A stretch of 64,000 bases of DNA from Methanosarcina horonobensis HB-1 = JCM 15518 (GCF_000970285.1 NZ_CP009516.1:2769036-2833035); one strand, 5' to 3'. Counted from the stretch's first letter, positions 35,904-46,595 are shown. Notes: generated from the sequence alone by a model not told the origin. A program made the numbers and translations.

Positions 35904-36974
35904 ATGATCACTAAACAGCAGGTTCTTGAATTTTTGAAGGATTACGATCCCGAAAACATTACTATTGCAACAGTCTGTTCTCACTCAAGCCTCCAGATCT
36001 TTGACGGGGCGCGAAAAGAAGGTTTCAGGACTCTGGGGATCTGTGCTGACAAACCCCCCAAATTCTACGATGCATTCCCCAGAGCAAAGCCGGACGAGTA
36101 CCTTATTGTTGAGAGTTATACGGATATAATGAACAGAGCTGAAGAGCTAAGAAAGAAAAACATTATTATAATCCCGCACAGTTCATTTATTTACTACCTT
36201 GGCAAGGAAAATTTCTCAGGAATGGCAGTGCCCACTTTCGGGAACCGAGCTGCGATTGAATGGGAATCAGACAGGGATAAAGAAAGTAAGTGGTTTCTCG
36301 GGGCAGGCATTCACATGCCTGGAAAAATCGATGATCCTCATGATATCAAAGGACCTGTAATGGTTGAGTACGAAGGAGCAAAAGGAGGAAAAGGCTTCTT
36401 TGTTGCAAGGAGTTACAAGGAATTCAACGAACTTGTAGACCGCACCCGGAAGTACGCAGTCCAGGAATTTATCAACGGGACCCGCTACGACCTTCACTAC
36501 TTTTACTCCCCAATCCGAAACGAAGGATATACCCTGAGCAAAGGCAGCCTTGAACTCCTGAGCATGGACCGCAGGGTAGAGTCCAATGCAGATGAGATCT
36601 TCAGGCTTGGCTCTCCCGGCGAACTCATTGAAGCAGGAATCTGCCCGACATATGTACTCACAGGAAATGTACCTCTCGTAGCAAGAGAATCTCTCCTGTC
36701 CCGCATCTTTTCTCTCGGAGAACAGGTAGTCGAAGAGTCCCTTGCCCTTTTCGGCGGTATTACAGGAGCTTTCTGTATTGAAGCTGTTATCACGGACTCA
36801 CTTGAAATCAAGGTCTTTGAACTTTCAAGCAGGATCGTATCAGGAACAAACTTTTATATTTCAGGCTCCCCCTACTCGGACTTGATGCAGAAAGACCTTT
36901 CCACCGGTCGGCGAATAGCTATTGAGATCAAAGAAGCAGCCAGGACAAACCAGCTGGATAAGATATTATCATGA
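35904..36974 (+). CDS. purP: 5-formaminoimidazole-4-carboxamide ribonucleotide synthetase
   Basis: 356 residues. The archaeal PurP pattern is complete: ATVCSHSSLQIFDGARKEGF, DEYLIVESYTD, IIIPHSSFIYYLG, PTFGNRAAIEWESDRD, then ATP-grasp blocks MVEYEGAKGGKGFFVA, VQEFINGTRYDLHYF and FCIEAVITDSLEIKVFELSSRIV. It makes FAICAR from AICAR, formate and ATP, the folate-free purine step of methanogens. Adenine deaminase at 42.4 kb belongs to the same nucleotide network but is not in one operon. CGGAGC is 8 bases before the ATG. Confidence 0.95.
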   Translation: MITKQQVLEFLKDYDPENITIATVCSHSSLQIFDGARKEGFRTLGICADKPPKFYDAFPRAKPDEYLIVESYTDIMNRAEELRKKNIIIIPHSSFIYYLGKENFSGMAVPTFGNRAAIEWESDRDKESKWFLGAGIHMPGKIDDPHDIKGPVMVEYEGAKGGKGFFVARSYKEFNELVDRTRKYAVQEFINGTRYDLHYFYSPIRNEGYTLSKGSLELLSMDRRVESNADEIFRLGSPGELIEAGICPTYVLTGNVPLVARESLLSRIFSLGEQVVEESLALFGGITGAFCIEAVITDSLEIKVFELSSRIVSGTNFYISGSPYSDLMQKDLSTGRRIAIEIKEAARTNQLDKILS

Positions 36975-37130
36975 AAAAATGAGTTAAAACTATTCAAAGA
37001 GTTAAGGCTGTTCAATGCCTCAAAAAATTGGTTTTTAGGAGTTGAAAAATAATTTTCCGGCTGGAAATGTAACCACCTAAATAATAACTACCTAAATAAT
37101 CAAAATTCACTATAGAAATTTTTATTTTTT

Positions 37131-40100
37131 TCACACCTGCGGCATGCGGGCTTCAGGTCTGCCATATCCTCCTCCGCCCGGTGTTTCGATCACAAACACA
37201 TCTCCACTTTTCAACTTTAACCCTTCACGTCCTCCAACTTCGGTAACCCTGCCATCCCTGAGGATAAGCATATTCTTTCCGCATTTTCCGGACATGCCGC
37301 CTTTGAGCCCGAAAGGAGGGAATTTCCTGTGACTTGAAAGGATAGCGGCATCCATGTCTTTCAGGAACCTGATCTTCCGGATAGCCCCATTCCCGCCCCT
37401 GAATTCGCCTTCTCCTCCGCTTCCCTGTCGGATGGAAAATTCTTCAAGCAAAACAGGAAACCTTGTCTCAAGGATTTCAGGGTCCGTGATTCTCGAGTTG
37501 GTCATGTGAGTATGGACAGCATCCGTTCCTGAGAATTCAGGGCCTGCACCTGCTCCTCCGCAGATAGTTTCATAGTACTGGAAATCAGCATTCCCGAATG
37601 TGAAATTGTTCATAGTACCCTGGGAAGCCGCAAGCGTGCCAAGAGCTCCGAAAAGGGCATCAACAATATATTGTGAGGTCTCAACATTGCCTGCCACAAC
37701 AGCTGCAGGAGGTTCAGGCCTGAGCATGGAACCTTCCGGAATTATGATTTTGAGCGGCCTTAAACAGCCCGCATTAAGAGGAATATCACTTTTTACAAGT
37801 GTCCTGAACGCATAGAGAACAGCAGCCATGCAAACAGAAGCAGGGGCATTAAAATTATTTGAAAGCTGAGGAGAAGTGCCTGTAAAATCAATCCTTGCAC
37901 TCCGGTTCTCTCTGTCGATTGTAACCTTCACTTTTATTGCATTTTCGTCATCAAGAGGATACGTAAATTCTCCATCCTCAAGCCTGTCAATAACCCGTCT
38001 GACAGCTTCTTCGGCATTGTCCTGCACATGTCCCATATAGGCTTCAACAATTTCAAGGGAAAATTCCTCAACCATCCTGTGCAGTTCCTGAAGCCCTTTT
38101 TCGTTTGCAGCTACCTGTGCCCTGATATCAGCCACATTCTGGTCAGGATTCCTTGCAGGATATTTACCCAAGCCAAGCCATGTTCTCAATCTTTCTTCGA
38201 GGAATATGCCGTTTTCAACTATTTTCATGCCCTCGCTGAGCACTCCTTCTTCTTCGATTCTCCTGCTTTCCGGAGGCATGGATCCCGGAGTAACCCCACC
38301 GATATCAGCATGATGGCCTCTTGAAGCAAGGTAAAAAAGAATCTCTCCCGACCCATCGGACATAGGAGTAACAACCGTAATATCCGGAAGATGGGTCCCT
38401 CCATGATATGGGGAATTGATGAGGTATACATCTCCTGCGTGCATACTCCTTGACTGCGCACGGATAAGGAATTTTACGCATTCTCCCATGGAACCAAGAT
38501 GTACAGGGATATGAGGGGCGTTTGCTATCAGGTTTCCTTCCCTGTCGAAAATCGCGCAGGAAAAATCAAGTCTCTCTTTTATGTTTACAGAGTGGGCAGT
38601 GTTCTGCAACGTGTATCCCATCTGTTCGGCAACGGACATGAACCTGTTATTGAAAATCTCAAGCATTACTGGGTCGACATCTGTCCCTATGGCTGTTCTG
38701 GCAGGAAGCGGAGCTCTCCGGGTAAGCAGAATGTGATTTCGAGCAGTGATTTCTCCCTGCCAGCCAGGTTCGATTATGATTGTAGTGTTCTTTTCAATAA
38801 GAATTGCAGGCCAGCTTATGCAGGCTCCGGGTCCGAGGGTTTCAGTATTGAAGACAGGAGTCTCATGAGATTCTCCGTAGCTGTACATCCGAACCCTGGA
38901 TACAGGAGGAATTTCTTGATTCTTGTTAAACTCAAGCAGGGGATCAGAAACTCTCTCTGTAATCCCCACAGTTTCTACAGAGACGGCTTCTACAACAATG
39001 GACTTGCCTTCCATTGTAAATCCGAAACGTTTTTTGTGGGCTTCCTCAAAGCCAGCCCTGAGGGATGCAACGCTATCTGCAAAGTCCACAGCCAGCTGCG
39101 TATCTGAGCCTGCATACCGCACATGTGCCCTGTGAAGCACATCGATGCAGACTTCCCTGACTCCCTGTTTAAGCATGGAAAGCCGCCCTTTAGCTTCAAG
39201 CCCTGTAAAAACTGACTTTAACTCTTTTACCAGCCCTTCTGACAGTTCAGCCCCAATATATTGCTCTTTTATCAGCCTCTGATCTGCAAGCCCCATGCCA
39301 TATGCGGAAAGGACTCCGGCATAAGGATGAATGAAAATGCTTTTGACTCCAAGGGCATCTGCCACCCTGCATGCATGCTGAGCTCCTGCTCCTCCAAAGC
39401 AGCAGAGCGTATATTCTTTTACATTATACCCTCTCTGGACCGAGATTTTCTTAATCGCATTTGCCATATTCTCGACTGCTACGGAAAGAAAACCTTCTGC
39501 TGCCTGCTCAGGAGTTAGAAGATTCCCTTGTACAGAAGCCGTTTCAGCAAGCTCTTTGAATTTCCTGCGTACAACTTCGGAATCAAGAGGCTGGTCCGCT
39601 CCTGGACCAAAGATCTTTGGAAAAAATCCGGGCTGCAGTTTTCCAAGCATAACATTGCAGTCCGTAACAGTAAGAGGCCCACCTTTCCTGTAACATGCGG
39701 GGCCCGGGTCCGAACCTGCTGAATCGGGTCCGACCCTGAACCTGCCACCTTCGTAATGGAGAATCGAGCCCCCACCTGCTGCAACTGTATGGATGCGCAT
39801 CATTGGAGAACGCAGGCGCACACCTGCAACCTCTGTTTCGAAGCTGCGTTCATATTCTCCGCTGTACTGGGCTACATCGGTAGATGTGCCCCCCATATCA
39901 AAAGTTATTATCTTTTTTGCCCCTGCTATCTCGGAGGTTGCAACTGCTCCAACTATTCCTCCGGCAGGTCCCGAAAGGATGCAGTCTTTACCCTGGAAAG
40001 CCCCCGAATCTATAAGCCCGCCATTGGACTGCATGAACATTAGCCTTAGCCCACCTGCTGGGCTATATTTCACTCCTTCTTCGCCCTCAGGGCTTTCGTG

Positions 40101-40829
40101 TGTTTTCCTTTCTGCTTCCCTACCTTTTTCTTGCAGGCTCTTTTCGATCATATCAACATACCTGCGCAGCACCGGAGAAAGATAAGCATCCACAACTGCA
40201 GTTTCCCCTCTACTCACGAATTTTATCAAGGGGCTTGCCTGATGAGACAGGGATACCTGTGTAAAACCGATCTCTCTGGCAAGCATGCCCAGCTTTAGCT
40301 CATGCTCAGGATATCGATAGGCGTGCATAAGGACGATTGCAGCCGAACGGATACCGGCTTTGAATGCCTCTTCCAGCTCTTTTTTAGCGTTTTCAAGGTC
40401 CAGGGGCACAAGCTCTTCTCCGTCTGCCCCATACCTGCCGGAGACTTCGATAATCCTCTCATAAAGCTGGTCAGGAAGTTCTATCTTCTGAGCAAAAATA
40501 TCGGGACGGTTCTGATACCCTATCCTGAGAGAATCTCCAAAACCCCTTGTTATAACAAGAACAGTACGTTCTCCTTTTCTTTCAAGAAGGGCATTCGTGC
40601 CCACGGTTGTGCCCATTTTTATGGCTTCTACGTTTTCCGAAGGAAAAGATGTATTTTCAGAAAGCCCGAGTATCTGGCGGATCCCGTGCATGGCTGCATC
40701 TTCGTAATGAGAAGGGTCTTCGGAAAGGAGTTTGTGTGTGATCAGTTTTCCATCAGGGCTGCGGGCTACGATATCAGTAAACGTGCCTCCTCGGTCTATC
40801 CAGAACTGCCAGCGGGTTTTGAGGGACAT
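37131..40829 (-). CDS. ATP-dependent 5-oxoprolinase, HyuA-HyuB fusion (OplAH-type)
   Basis: About 1232 residues from ATG 40829 (an in-frame ATG at 40898 extends into a poor N-terminus). HyuA half: [92 protein letters not shown]. HyuB half: [67 protein letters not shown] and [16 protein letters not shown]. This is the length and order of 5-oxoprolinases, which open 5-oxoproline to glutamate with ATP; N-methylhydantoin hydrolysis is an alternative. A TATA-like TTAATAATTAAT about 28 bases before ATG and no Shine-Dalgarno suggest a leaderless mRNA. Confidence 0.9.
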   Translation of the reverse strand: MSLKTRWQFWIDRGGTFTDIVARSPDGKLITHKLLSEDPSHYEDAAMHGIRQILGLSENTSFPSENVEAIKMGTTVGTNALLERKGERTVLVITRGFGDSLRIGYQNRPDIFAQKIELPDQLYERIIEVSGRYGADGEELVPLDLENAKKELEEAFKAGIRSAAIVLMHAYRYPEHELKLGMLAREIGFTQVSLSHQASPLIKFVSRGETAVVDAYLSPVLRRYVDMIEKSLQEKGREAERKTHESPEGEEGVKYSPAGGLRLMFMQSNGGLIDSGAFQGKDCILSGPAGGIVGAVATSEIAGAKKIITFDMGGTSTDVAQYSGEYERSFETEVAGVRLRSPMMRIHTVAAGGGSILHYEGGRFRVGPDSAGSDPGPACYRKGGPLTVTDCNVMLGKLQPGFFPKIFGPGADQPLDSEVVRRKFKELAETASVQGNLLTPEQAAEGFLSVAVENMANAIKKISVQRGYNVKEYTLCCFGGAGAQHACRVADALGVKSIFIHPYAGVLSAYGMGLADQRLIKEQYIGAELSEGLVKELKSVFTGLEAKGRLSMLKQGVREVCIDVLHRAHVRYAGSDTQLAVDFADSVASLRAGFEEAHKKRFGFTMEGKSIVVEAVSVETVGITERVSDPLLEFNKNQEIPPVSRVRMYSYGESHETPVFNTETLGPGACISWPAILIEKNTTIIIEPGWQGEITARNHILLTRRAPLPARTAIGTDVDPVMLEIFNNRFMSVAEQMGYTLQNTAHSVNIKERLDFSCAIFDREGNLIANAPHIPVHLGSMGECVKFLIRAQSRSMHAGDVYLINSPYHGGTHLPDITVVTPMSDGSGEILFYLASRGHHADIGGVTPGSMPPESRRIEEEGVLSEGMKIVENGIFLEERLRTWLGLGKYPARNPDQNVADIRAQVAANEKGLQELHRMVEEFSLEIVEAYMGHVQDNAEEAVRRVIDRLEDGEFTYPLDDENAIKVKVTIDRENRSARIDFTGTSPQLSNNFNAPASVCMAAVLYAFRTLVKSDIPLNAGCLRPLKIIIPEGSMLRPEPPAAVVAGNVETSQYIVDALFGALGTLAASQGTMNNFTFGNADFQYYETICGGAGAGPEFSGTDAVHTHMTNSRITDPEILETRFPVLLEEFSIRQGSGGEGEFRGGNGAIRKIRFLKDMDAAILSSHRKFPPFGLKGGMSGKCGKNMLILRDGRVTEVGGREGLKLKSGDVFVIETPGGGGYGRPEARMPQV

Positions 40830-41230
40830 GTAGAGAATAATTGTAGAGGTGGTATTAATTATTAATCGGAAAAATCTGAATGTAGCTTGATTTTCCATGC
40901 CTTATTTTCAAAAAGACTATGAAAAAATCGTATCTTTATAGGAAAATCCGAATAAAAAGAAAAAGCTTTTGGAGTTAAAATGTGAAGAAAAAGAAAGAGA
41001 ATTGAAAATTTCTCTGATAAATTAAATGTGTAAAAAAGGAAGAGAGAAAAAATGATAGGGTAATGCAGCTTATCAGAGCGGCTTATGATAAGAGCTTTAC
41101 AGGACTTAAATTGTTCTTTAAAAAGATAACATAACTATCACCTGAAACACTCCCATAATCTTCACAGAAACGGTGAGCATTACACTATCCCAGGGATGAA
41201 TAAACATCATTTATGTATTGGAGGTGTGTA
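40830..41230. other. Intergenic region
   Basis: AT-rich divergent region between the oxoprolinase and the membrane-protein gene. The ribosome site GGAGGTG for the latter is at 41220. No gene seen. Confidence 0.45.
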
Positions 41231-42232
41231 ATGGCAGGAGATCAGTCAGCTTATACACGTGCTTTTGATGAATGGAAAGAAGCTAGATCAGTTATCTCCA
41301 GATTCGATGGATATCTGGATGGACTACGAAGGTATGGTTTTGTCTTCATCGCCACGTTGTTAGCTGCTAATTCAATTCAGATTTATTTTAATTTTAATAA
41401 TTTTACTAAACTCTTTTTGTCTCTAATAACTATCGTATTTATCGTTAGTTTGTACCTTCTGGATACATACTATCGAAGAATAATTGAGGCTGCCTCAATT
41501 CGAGCAAGAATTCTTGAAACAGTCGTACTATTGGATATCGAGTTGAATGATATTATTTCTGATAAATTTGAGGAAGGGAAACTACAGGGTTATATCAAGA
41601 AAATTTATAACGGGTTCATTGTAATAGCGATGATAATTGGTGCAGTTGTTATTATTGCAGATCATGGTACTCCATCGAGTACGCTGGTAAATTCAAGCAC
41701 TCAATCAACTACTCAAGTAAACTCGAGTGCTCTCTCAACTACTTTTGGAAGTTCAAGTACTCTTACAACCACATCAGTAATCCAGGATGCTTCATCAATT
41801 TCTTTAGTAACCTATATTCTTTTACTACTCTTAGCCGGAGCTTCAGGAGTATACATTATCAATTACTTATCGGACAAATTAGCTCTAAAATATCCGCGAG
41901 GAAGAAAGGAGGACTGGATAATTGATAACTTTTCATGTAAACAGGGAGATAAAGTAAGAATTACTGTCACAAACCTGGATAAAACTGAGATTAAGTTCAA
42001 CGTTAATGAAGTTGTTTGCGAAATCATGGATAAAAAAGGTCTTTTTCATCAGATGAAAGCAGAAGTTAACATAGCAATTCCTTCTAATGGCAATTACTCA
42101 TGGTTATGGGACACAACTTCTTTTGAAGGGATATGTAAAATCTGTCCGCGTGAGGGGAAGAATCCACTGAGACGTTCAGTATGTGTTCGTGAGAAAACTG
42201 AGCCCCAGAAAAACATTACAGACAAACACTAA
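41231..42232 (+). CDS. Unknown membrane protein with Ser/Thr-rich loop
   Basis: 333 residues from ATG 41231, 4 bases behind GGAGGTG; an earlier in-frame ATG at 41213 has no ribosome site. Two or three helices near the start (YGFVFIATLLAANSIQIYF; LFLSLITIVFIVSLYLLDTY), another near residue 140, then a loop of repeated SST/STT, a helix (LVTYILLLLLAGASGVYIIN) and a C-terminal part of ~115 residues that looks like a beta-sandwich with cysteines. The loop may be outside and glycosylated. No family recognised. Stands alone ahead of adenine deaminase. Confidence 0.65.
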   Translation: MAGDQSAYTRAFDEWKEARSVISRFDGYLDGLRRYGFVFIATLLAANSIQIYFNFNNFTKLFLSLITIVFIVSLYLLDTYYRRIIEAASIRARILETVVLLDIELNDIISDKFEEGKLQGYIKKIYNGFIVIAMIIGAVVIIADHGTPSSTLVNSSTQSTTQVNSSALSTTFGSSSTLTTTSVIQDASSISLVTYILLLLLAGASGVYIINYLSDKLALKYPRGRKEDWIIDNFSCKQGDKVRITVTNLDKTEIKFNVNEVVCEIMDKKGLFHQMKAEVNIAIPSNGNYSWLWDTTSFEGICKICPREGKNPLRRSVCVREKTEPQKNITDKH

Positions 42233-42380
42233 CGATATTAATGAAGACTAAGTAAACCTTTCAATAAATTGCATTGATTCCTCGATAGTTCTCTGCTTTA
42301 CTCTTTTTTGTTTTTTCTCCAACTTCCAAAACCCAGTCTTTTGGGAAATATTTATACATTAGAGAGTGAAATAAATCTTC

Positions 42381-44057
42381 ATGAAAAAATATCTGGGGAT
42401 TATTGTCGATGCCGTTTCCAGGCGGCAGTTCAAAGGCGAGATTACCGTTGAGAACGGAAAGATCATTAGCATAAAAGAGAAAGAACATGATAACGAGCAG
42501 TACATCCTGCCAGGGCTCGTGGATGCCCATGTGCATATAGAAAGTTCCATGACCGTGCCTTCGGTTTTTGCCAGGATGGCTGTCGCAAAGGGTACGGTTG
42601 CAGTTGTCAGCGACCCTCATGAGATTGCAAATGTTATGGGGGAAGAAGGCATTGATTATATGCTCGAGGATTCAAAAAAAGCTCCGTTGAAGATCTTTTT
42701 TGGAGTACCATCGTGTGTGCCAGCTACACCTTTCGAATCTTCAGGAGCAGTCCTGGATGCAAATACTGTAGACCGGCTGCTGGAAAGGAAAGACCTGCAT
42801 TACCTTTCCGAGATGATGAATTTCCCGGGAGTGATTTCAGGCTTCCCTGAAGTAATGGCAAAACTGGAATCTGCTAAAAAGTACGGTAAAGTTATAGATG
42901 GACATGCTCCCGGCTTGAGGGGAACCGACCTGCAGAAATACATAGAGGCAGGAATTTCTACAGATCATGAGTCTTTTACTTATGAAGAAGCGGTTGAAAA
43001 AATAAAGCTTGGGATGAAAATCCAAATCCGAGAAGGGAGTTCGGCAAGGAATTTCAAAACCCTTTACCGACTCATAGATGAATATCCAAGATCGGTTATG
43101 CTGTGCACGGACGACTCTCATCCGGATACTCTGATATTTGAAGGGCATATCGATAAACTGATCCGATGCGGGCAGGAAAAAGGACTTGACATCTATAACC
43201 TGATCATGGCAGCTGTGATCAACCCCGTAAAACACTACGGGCTCGATGTTGGGCTGCTTCGTGAGGGAGATCCTGCCAATTTCATTATCGTAGACGACCT
43301 GAGATCTTTCAATGTGCTGAGCACCTTTATCGACGGAGAATGTGTTTATGACAATGGAAAAGTTCTTTTCCCAATGGTAAAAGCTCCTGTAAAAAACGTA
43401 TTCAATAGAAATAAAATTTCAATTGACGATGTGAAACTGGCTGTATCCCCTGAAGAGGCAACTCAGGATCAGAAAAAAATAACTGAGGAGCAGATGGAAA
43501 AAATCAGGGTAATAGTTGCCAGGGACGGAGAACTGGTCACTGGACAGGAACTGGCTCTCCCGAAGATGGAAAACGGCAATCTGGTTTCGGATCCTGCGCG
43601 GGATATTTTGAAGATGGTTGTCCTTAGCAGGTATGCGGATGACCCTGTTCAGATCGGTTTCATAAAGAACATAGGCCTGAAAAAAGGAGCTATTGCAAGC
43701 AGCATTGCCCACGACAGCCACAACATCATTGCAGTTGGAGCCACCGATAAGGATATAGTTGAAGCTGTTAACAGGCTGGTGGAGAATAAAGGTGGAATCG
43801 TTGTTGGAACCGCAGAACATCTACTTGATCTTCCACTTGAGGTTGCGGGCCTTATGAGTACGCTAAGTGGGGAAGAAGTAGCTTCACGATACCAGCTGTT
43901 GAATGAAGAAGCTAAAAAGCTGGGAACTTCTCTAAAGTCGCCTTTCATGACTCTTGCATTTATGTCGCTTCTGGTTATTCCTGAACTTAAACTGGGAGAT
44001 AAGGGCCTCTTTGATGTGACAAAATTCGAATTTGTAGAGCTTTTCGCAGGGGAATAA
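42381..44057 (+). CDS. ade: Adenine deaminase
   Basis: 558 residues. Metal-site and family motifs: LPGLVDAHVHIESSMTVP, VAVVSDPHEIANVMG, VPATPFESSG, IDGHAPGLRG, CTDDSHPDTL, and a C-terminal domain with GHD-type SIAHDSHNIIAVGATDKD and TLAFMSLLVIPELKLGDKGL. The amidohydrolase deaminates adenine to hypoxanthine for purine salvage. A TATA-like ATATTTATACAT lies about 25-35 bases before ATG and no Shine-Dalgarno is visible, so the mRNA may be nearly leaderless. Confidence 0.95.
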   Translation: MKKYLGIIVDAVSRRQFKGEITVENGKIISIKEKEHDNEQYILPGLVDAHVHIESSMTVPSVFARMAVAKGTVAVVSDPHEIANVMGEEGIDYMLEDSKKAPLKIFFGVPSCVPATPFESSGAVLDANTVDRLLERKDLHYLSEMMNFPGVISGFPEVMAKLESAKKYGKVIDGHAPGLRGTDLQKYIEAGISTDHESFTYEEAVEKIKLGMKIQIREGSSARNFKTLYRLIDEYPRSVMLCTDDSHPDTLIFEGHIDKLIRCGQEKGLDIYNLIMAAVINPVKHYGLDVGLLREGDPANFIIVDDLRSFNVLSTFIDGECVYDNGKVLFPMVKAPVKNVFNRNKISIDDVKLAVSPEEATQDQKKITEEQMEKIRVIVARDGELVTGQELALPKMENGNLVSDPARDILKMVVLSRYADDPVQIGFIKNIGLKKGAIASSIAHDSHNIIAVGATDKDIVEAVNRLVENKGGIVVGTAEHLLDLPLEVAGLMSTLSGEEVASRYQLLNEEAKKLGTSLKSPFMTLAFMSLLVIPELKLGDKGLFDVTKFEFVELFAGE

Positions 44058-44064
44058 GCAAAAG

Positions 44065-44170
44065 GAACAGGAGGCAGTGGCCTTTGACACAGTTTCCATA
44101 AAGAATGTTTCCATACAGAGTATATGGCTTCTGCATCCTGAAAGGTGCTTTTCTTTGTCAAGCTGCTTTT
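44065..44170 (-). pseudogene. Duplicated 3' fragment of the DUF2121 gene
   Basis: Right behind ade, the minus strand reads KKSTFQDAEAIYSVWKH then, in another frame, METVSKATAS. The DUF2121 gene 0.6 kb away has KKSTFQDAVKILMLCMETAS then KATAS. The fragment is about 100 bp with frame changes and no start, so a partial tandem duplication later disrupted is likely. Confidence 0.65.
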
Positions 44171-44273
44171 AAAACTCACTAAACATCATATTAAAAGTAA
44201 ACTAATTTTTCTATTGACTGTTTGCTTATATTAATAAATGATAAGGTGCAATAATAAGTTGGGGTGAGTTATT

Positions 44274-44450
44274 ATGTCTAATAGCATGAAAATAGCGGGT
44301 CTAATCTTAGCGACAACAGGAATTGCTTACGTTGTAAAAAAGATCATGCATAAGAAGGAACAGCGTTCTGGTTGGCATAAAATAAAAGTAGAAGAAAAAG
44401 AAGAAAAAAGAACTGGCTCAAGGTATGGTTCCAGTCCGGTTAAATATTAA
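44274..44450 (+). CDS. 58-residue single-helix protein of the IKK-HKIxVE type
   Basis: ATG 44274 follows GGGGTGAG. A TATA-like TTATATTAAT is about 45 bases upstream. The product is one short membrane helix (IAGLILATTGIAYVVKKIMH), a basic stretch and SGWHKIKVEEKEE. The pattern helix-YxxKK...SGxHKIxVE is the same as the C-terminus of the KYGK-repeat protein at 34.4-35.1 kb (SGHKIEVE). Function unknown. A T-rich terminator field follows (44456-44525). Confidence 0.6.
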   Translation: MSNSMKIAGLILATTGIAYVVKKIMHKKEQRSGWHKIKVEEKEEKRTGSRYGSSPVKY

Positions 44451-44633
44451 ATCGAATATATTTTATTTACTTTTTTTTACCTTTTTTACCTTTTTTATTT
44501 TTTTTATTTTTTTTACTTTTTTCATGATCCATAGGCTGGTGTTTAAACTTAAGTTTCATGGATCATGATTAATTGAAAGACAGTAATAACGAGAAAAACT
44601 TTAGAAAACTGATTGTCTTTTCTTTATACTTTT

Positions 44634-45215
44634 TCAGCCTTGTCTGTCCTTCTCGACAACTTTCAAAACATCAACATTTGAAGTTGTCTGAATCAAATAG
44701 AACTGCTTACTTACAGAGGCAGTAGCCTTTGATGCGGTTTCCATGCAGAGCATAAGGATTTTTACTGCGTCCTGGAAGGTGCTTTTCTTCATCCAGTGAT
44801 CCTTAAAGCATTTATTGGCTACCTGCTTTGTGAACTCGTTTCCGAAAGCTATGAAATTGCTGCCCTTACCCTGTGAGGTGAGGGTAAGTTCCGAGTCCCT
44901 GAGTTCGGCAATTGCATAGTTTCCTGCCGCAGCGTACAGCCTTCTTTTTTTGACGACTCCGCCCTCAACTGAAGACACTTCTCCTACCAGGATACCGTCT
45001 CTCTCCGAGACTTTCTCCTTACAATCAGTAACTGCTATTTTGACCCCACACTCCTCTGCTTTCTTTGCCAGATCCTCGTCCGTAACTATTGCACCGTTGT
45101 AAAGCTCTTTTTCGAGTTTTTCCCTGTCGGGCTTTTCTCCTTCAAAAGTGATTTCCCGAAGATCTCCTGCCATGACTGCGCCGTTTTTTCCAATAAAAGC
45201 TATAACAAGGGTCAT
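44634..45215 (-). CDS. DUF2121 family protein (possible Ntn-hydrolase fold)
   Basis: 193 residues: MTLVIAFIGKNGAVMAGDLR at the start, LYAAAGNYAIAELRDSE, GKGSNFIAFGNEFTKQV and a C-terminal helical part. It has the MTLVIAFI-GK-GAVMAGDxR pattern known from methanogen DUF2121 proteins, which resemble proteasome-like folds. No activity is established. No clear ribosome site; the start fits the family. Confidence 0.75.
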   Translation of the reverse strand: MTLVIAFIGKNGAVMAGDLREITFEGEKPDREKLEKELYNGAIVTDEDLAKKAEECGVKIAVTDCKEKVSERDGILVGEVSSVEGGVVKKRRLYAAAGNYAIAELRDSELTLTSQGKGSNFIAFGNEFTKQVANKCFKDHWMKKSTFQDAVKILMLCMETASKATASVSKQFYLIQTTSNVDVLKVVEKDRQG

Positions 45216-45634
45216 TTAAACTTGCTCCGGAACTATCTTTAAGAGATCTCTGTCTTTAAGACGTTTATGTCTCTTATTAGTTTTAGCTTTGTGAGAGGGT
45301 ACTATATAACTCAGGACTATTTTCCTGTAAATCTATTTTCCTTTAAGTTTATTTTTTATCGGTTTCCAGGATCATTTCAATCAGGTACAACCTGATAAGA
45401 AATCTCTGTCGTTTTGAGGCTGCCTCTTTTCCTTTTTTTCTTTTTCTTCTTTGTCTGCAAGGCCGCTCTATTATTGATTTTCTTTCTTGTGTCAATTCCC
45501 TGAAGCCCGACTACAGAAGCCAGGATATAATATGGATTTTTCTTTTCACTCAGCCCTTTAAGGAGGCAATTTACCCTGATATCCTCAGGTATTATGAGCA
45601 AAAATCCTTATATAACCAAGGAGGCTGTAACAGT
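45216..45634. other. Intergenic region with a doubtful small frame
   Basis: A 74-codon minus-strand frame (45377-45601) starts at TTG, holds LKGLSEKKNPYYILASVVGL and then a lysine run. It has no ribosome site and may be a remnant of a HEAT-like gene. A TATA-like TTATATAAC at 45608 is shared by both directions. Confidence 0.35.
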
Positions 45635-46024
45635 ATGAAAGCTCCAGAGTTGGAAAAAGATCCTAATTTTGCGGTCGATGCAAGCGTTTTTTGCTTGTTT
45701 GTCAAAGACAGAAACAACTATAGCAACGCTATTGCTGGAGCGGTAGCCATTGTCCTGTACTTTGTGGCAGGACTCCAGCTCTTTGTAGGCGTAGCCTTGG
45801 AAGGCGCCGTCTATAGATTCGGGTTTCTGGCTTGGATATTCATCATTGTAGGGGTCATACAGGGGCTTATCGCCTTGTCATGGTCTTGGACATCATTGCC
45901 GAAAGGAAAAGCGAACGGCAGACCTACCTTGGATTCGAGGGCTTGCGATAAGATGGTTGACCCCGACGGCTCTGTACAGGGATTGCAGGGCACAACATGC
46001 CGGCCCTGCTGCGAAGCCCTGTAA
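45635..46024 (+). CDS. Small membrane protein, unknown
   Basis: 129 residues from ATG 45635, 9 bases behind AAGGAGG. Two hydrophobic helices (AIAGAVAIVLYFVAGLQLFV; FGFLAWIFIIVGVIQGLIAL) follow a soluble start. The end (GLQGTTCRPCCEAL) is cysteine-rich and less typical, and may be a frame changed by a break. No family known. It opens the accessory region. Confidence 0.5.
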   Translation: MKAPELEKDPNFAVDASVFCLFVKDRNNYSNAIAGAVAIVLYFVAGLQLFVGVALEGAVYRFGFLAWIFIIVGVIQGLIALSWSWTSLPKGKANGRPTLDSRACDKMVDPDGSVQGLQGTTCRPCCEAL

Positions 46025-46165
46025 GGATCTTACAGGCTGGTAGAAAAAAGAGTTAAGGTGTTGGCTACCATCACCAAACTTACATTAATGAATTTTATGA
46101 TGGGCATTGTTTTCTAAAAGTAAGCGTTGAAAATGTTTATACTCTATGGACTCCTATAAGATGCT

Positions 46166-46405
46166 ATGGCAGCGACAACAACAATTTGTATCGACCCTAA
46201 CACTAAAAATATGCTCGACAGCTTGAAAGTATACAAAAATGGGTCTTATAACTCAGTCGTCGAGCGACTGATAAAAATGGCATATGATAACGATCCATTA
46301 ACAGATGAAGAAATCGCAGGTATTGAAGAAAGTTTAGAAGATATTAAAGCAGGTAGAGTATATAGCGAAAAAGAAGCAAAAAAGATGTTGGACATCGATG
46401 ATTAA
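46166..46405 (+). CDS. RHH-type antitoxin
   Basis: 79 residues. The start TTTICIDPNTKNMLDSLKVY and GSYNSVVERLIKMA form a ribbon-helix-helix of the archaeal antitoxin type; the acidic C-terminal (DEEIAGIEESLEDIKAGRVY, then SEKEAKKML) is the usual toxin-binding tail. The next gene starts immediately after the stop, and encodes RelE. The pair is a toxin-antitoxin operon in which the antitoxin looks intact. Confidence 0.75.
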   Translation: MAATTTICIDPNTKNMLDSLKVYKNGSYNSVVERLIKMAYDNDPLTDEEIAGIEESLEDIKAGRVYSEKEAKKMLDIDD

Positions 46406-46561
46406 ATGTACTCTATTGAATACACTTCACGTGCAATAAAAGATATTAATAAGTTGCCATCTGATGTGAAAAAACGAATTTTCTATGCAATTAGTGAAAT
46501 CAAAGAAGACCTTTATGAACATGTCGAGAAGCTAAAATTGTCTGCGAAAACACCTCTGTGA
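46406..46561 (+). pseudogene. Truncated RelE-type toxin
   Basis: ATG 46406 begins at the base after the antitoxin stop. It reads MYSIEYTSRAIKDINKLP, VKKRIFYAISEIKED and HVEKLKLSAKTPL, then TGA. RelE/ParE toxins of this type continue for another ~35 residues (K-L-R-x-G-x-Y-R-V), including the catalytic strand, so this copy has lost its active site. The DNA beyond belongs to another gene's remnant on the opposite strand, which marks the junction. Confidence 0.75.
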
Positions 46562-46595
46562 ATGATATTACAACATCCACCATAGAGCTGCACTC

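Noticed and set aside
38028-40865. Several plus-strand frames of 60-200 codons
   Set aside because: All lie within the 5-oxoprolinase gene, whose motifs are complete in the minus frame.
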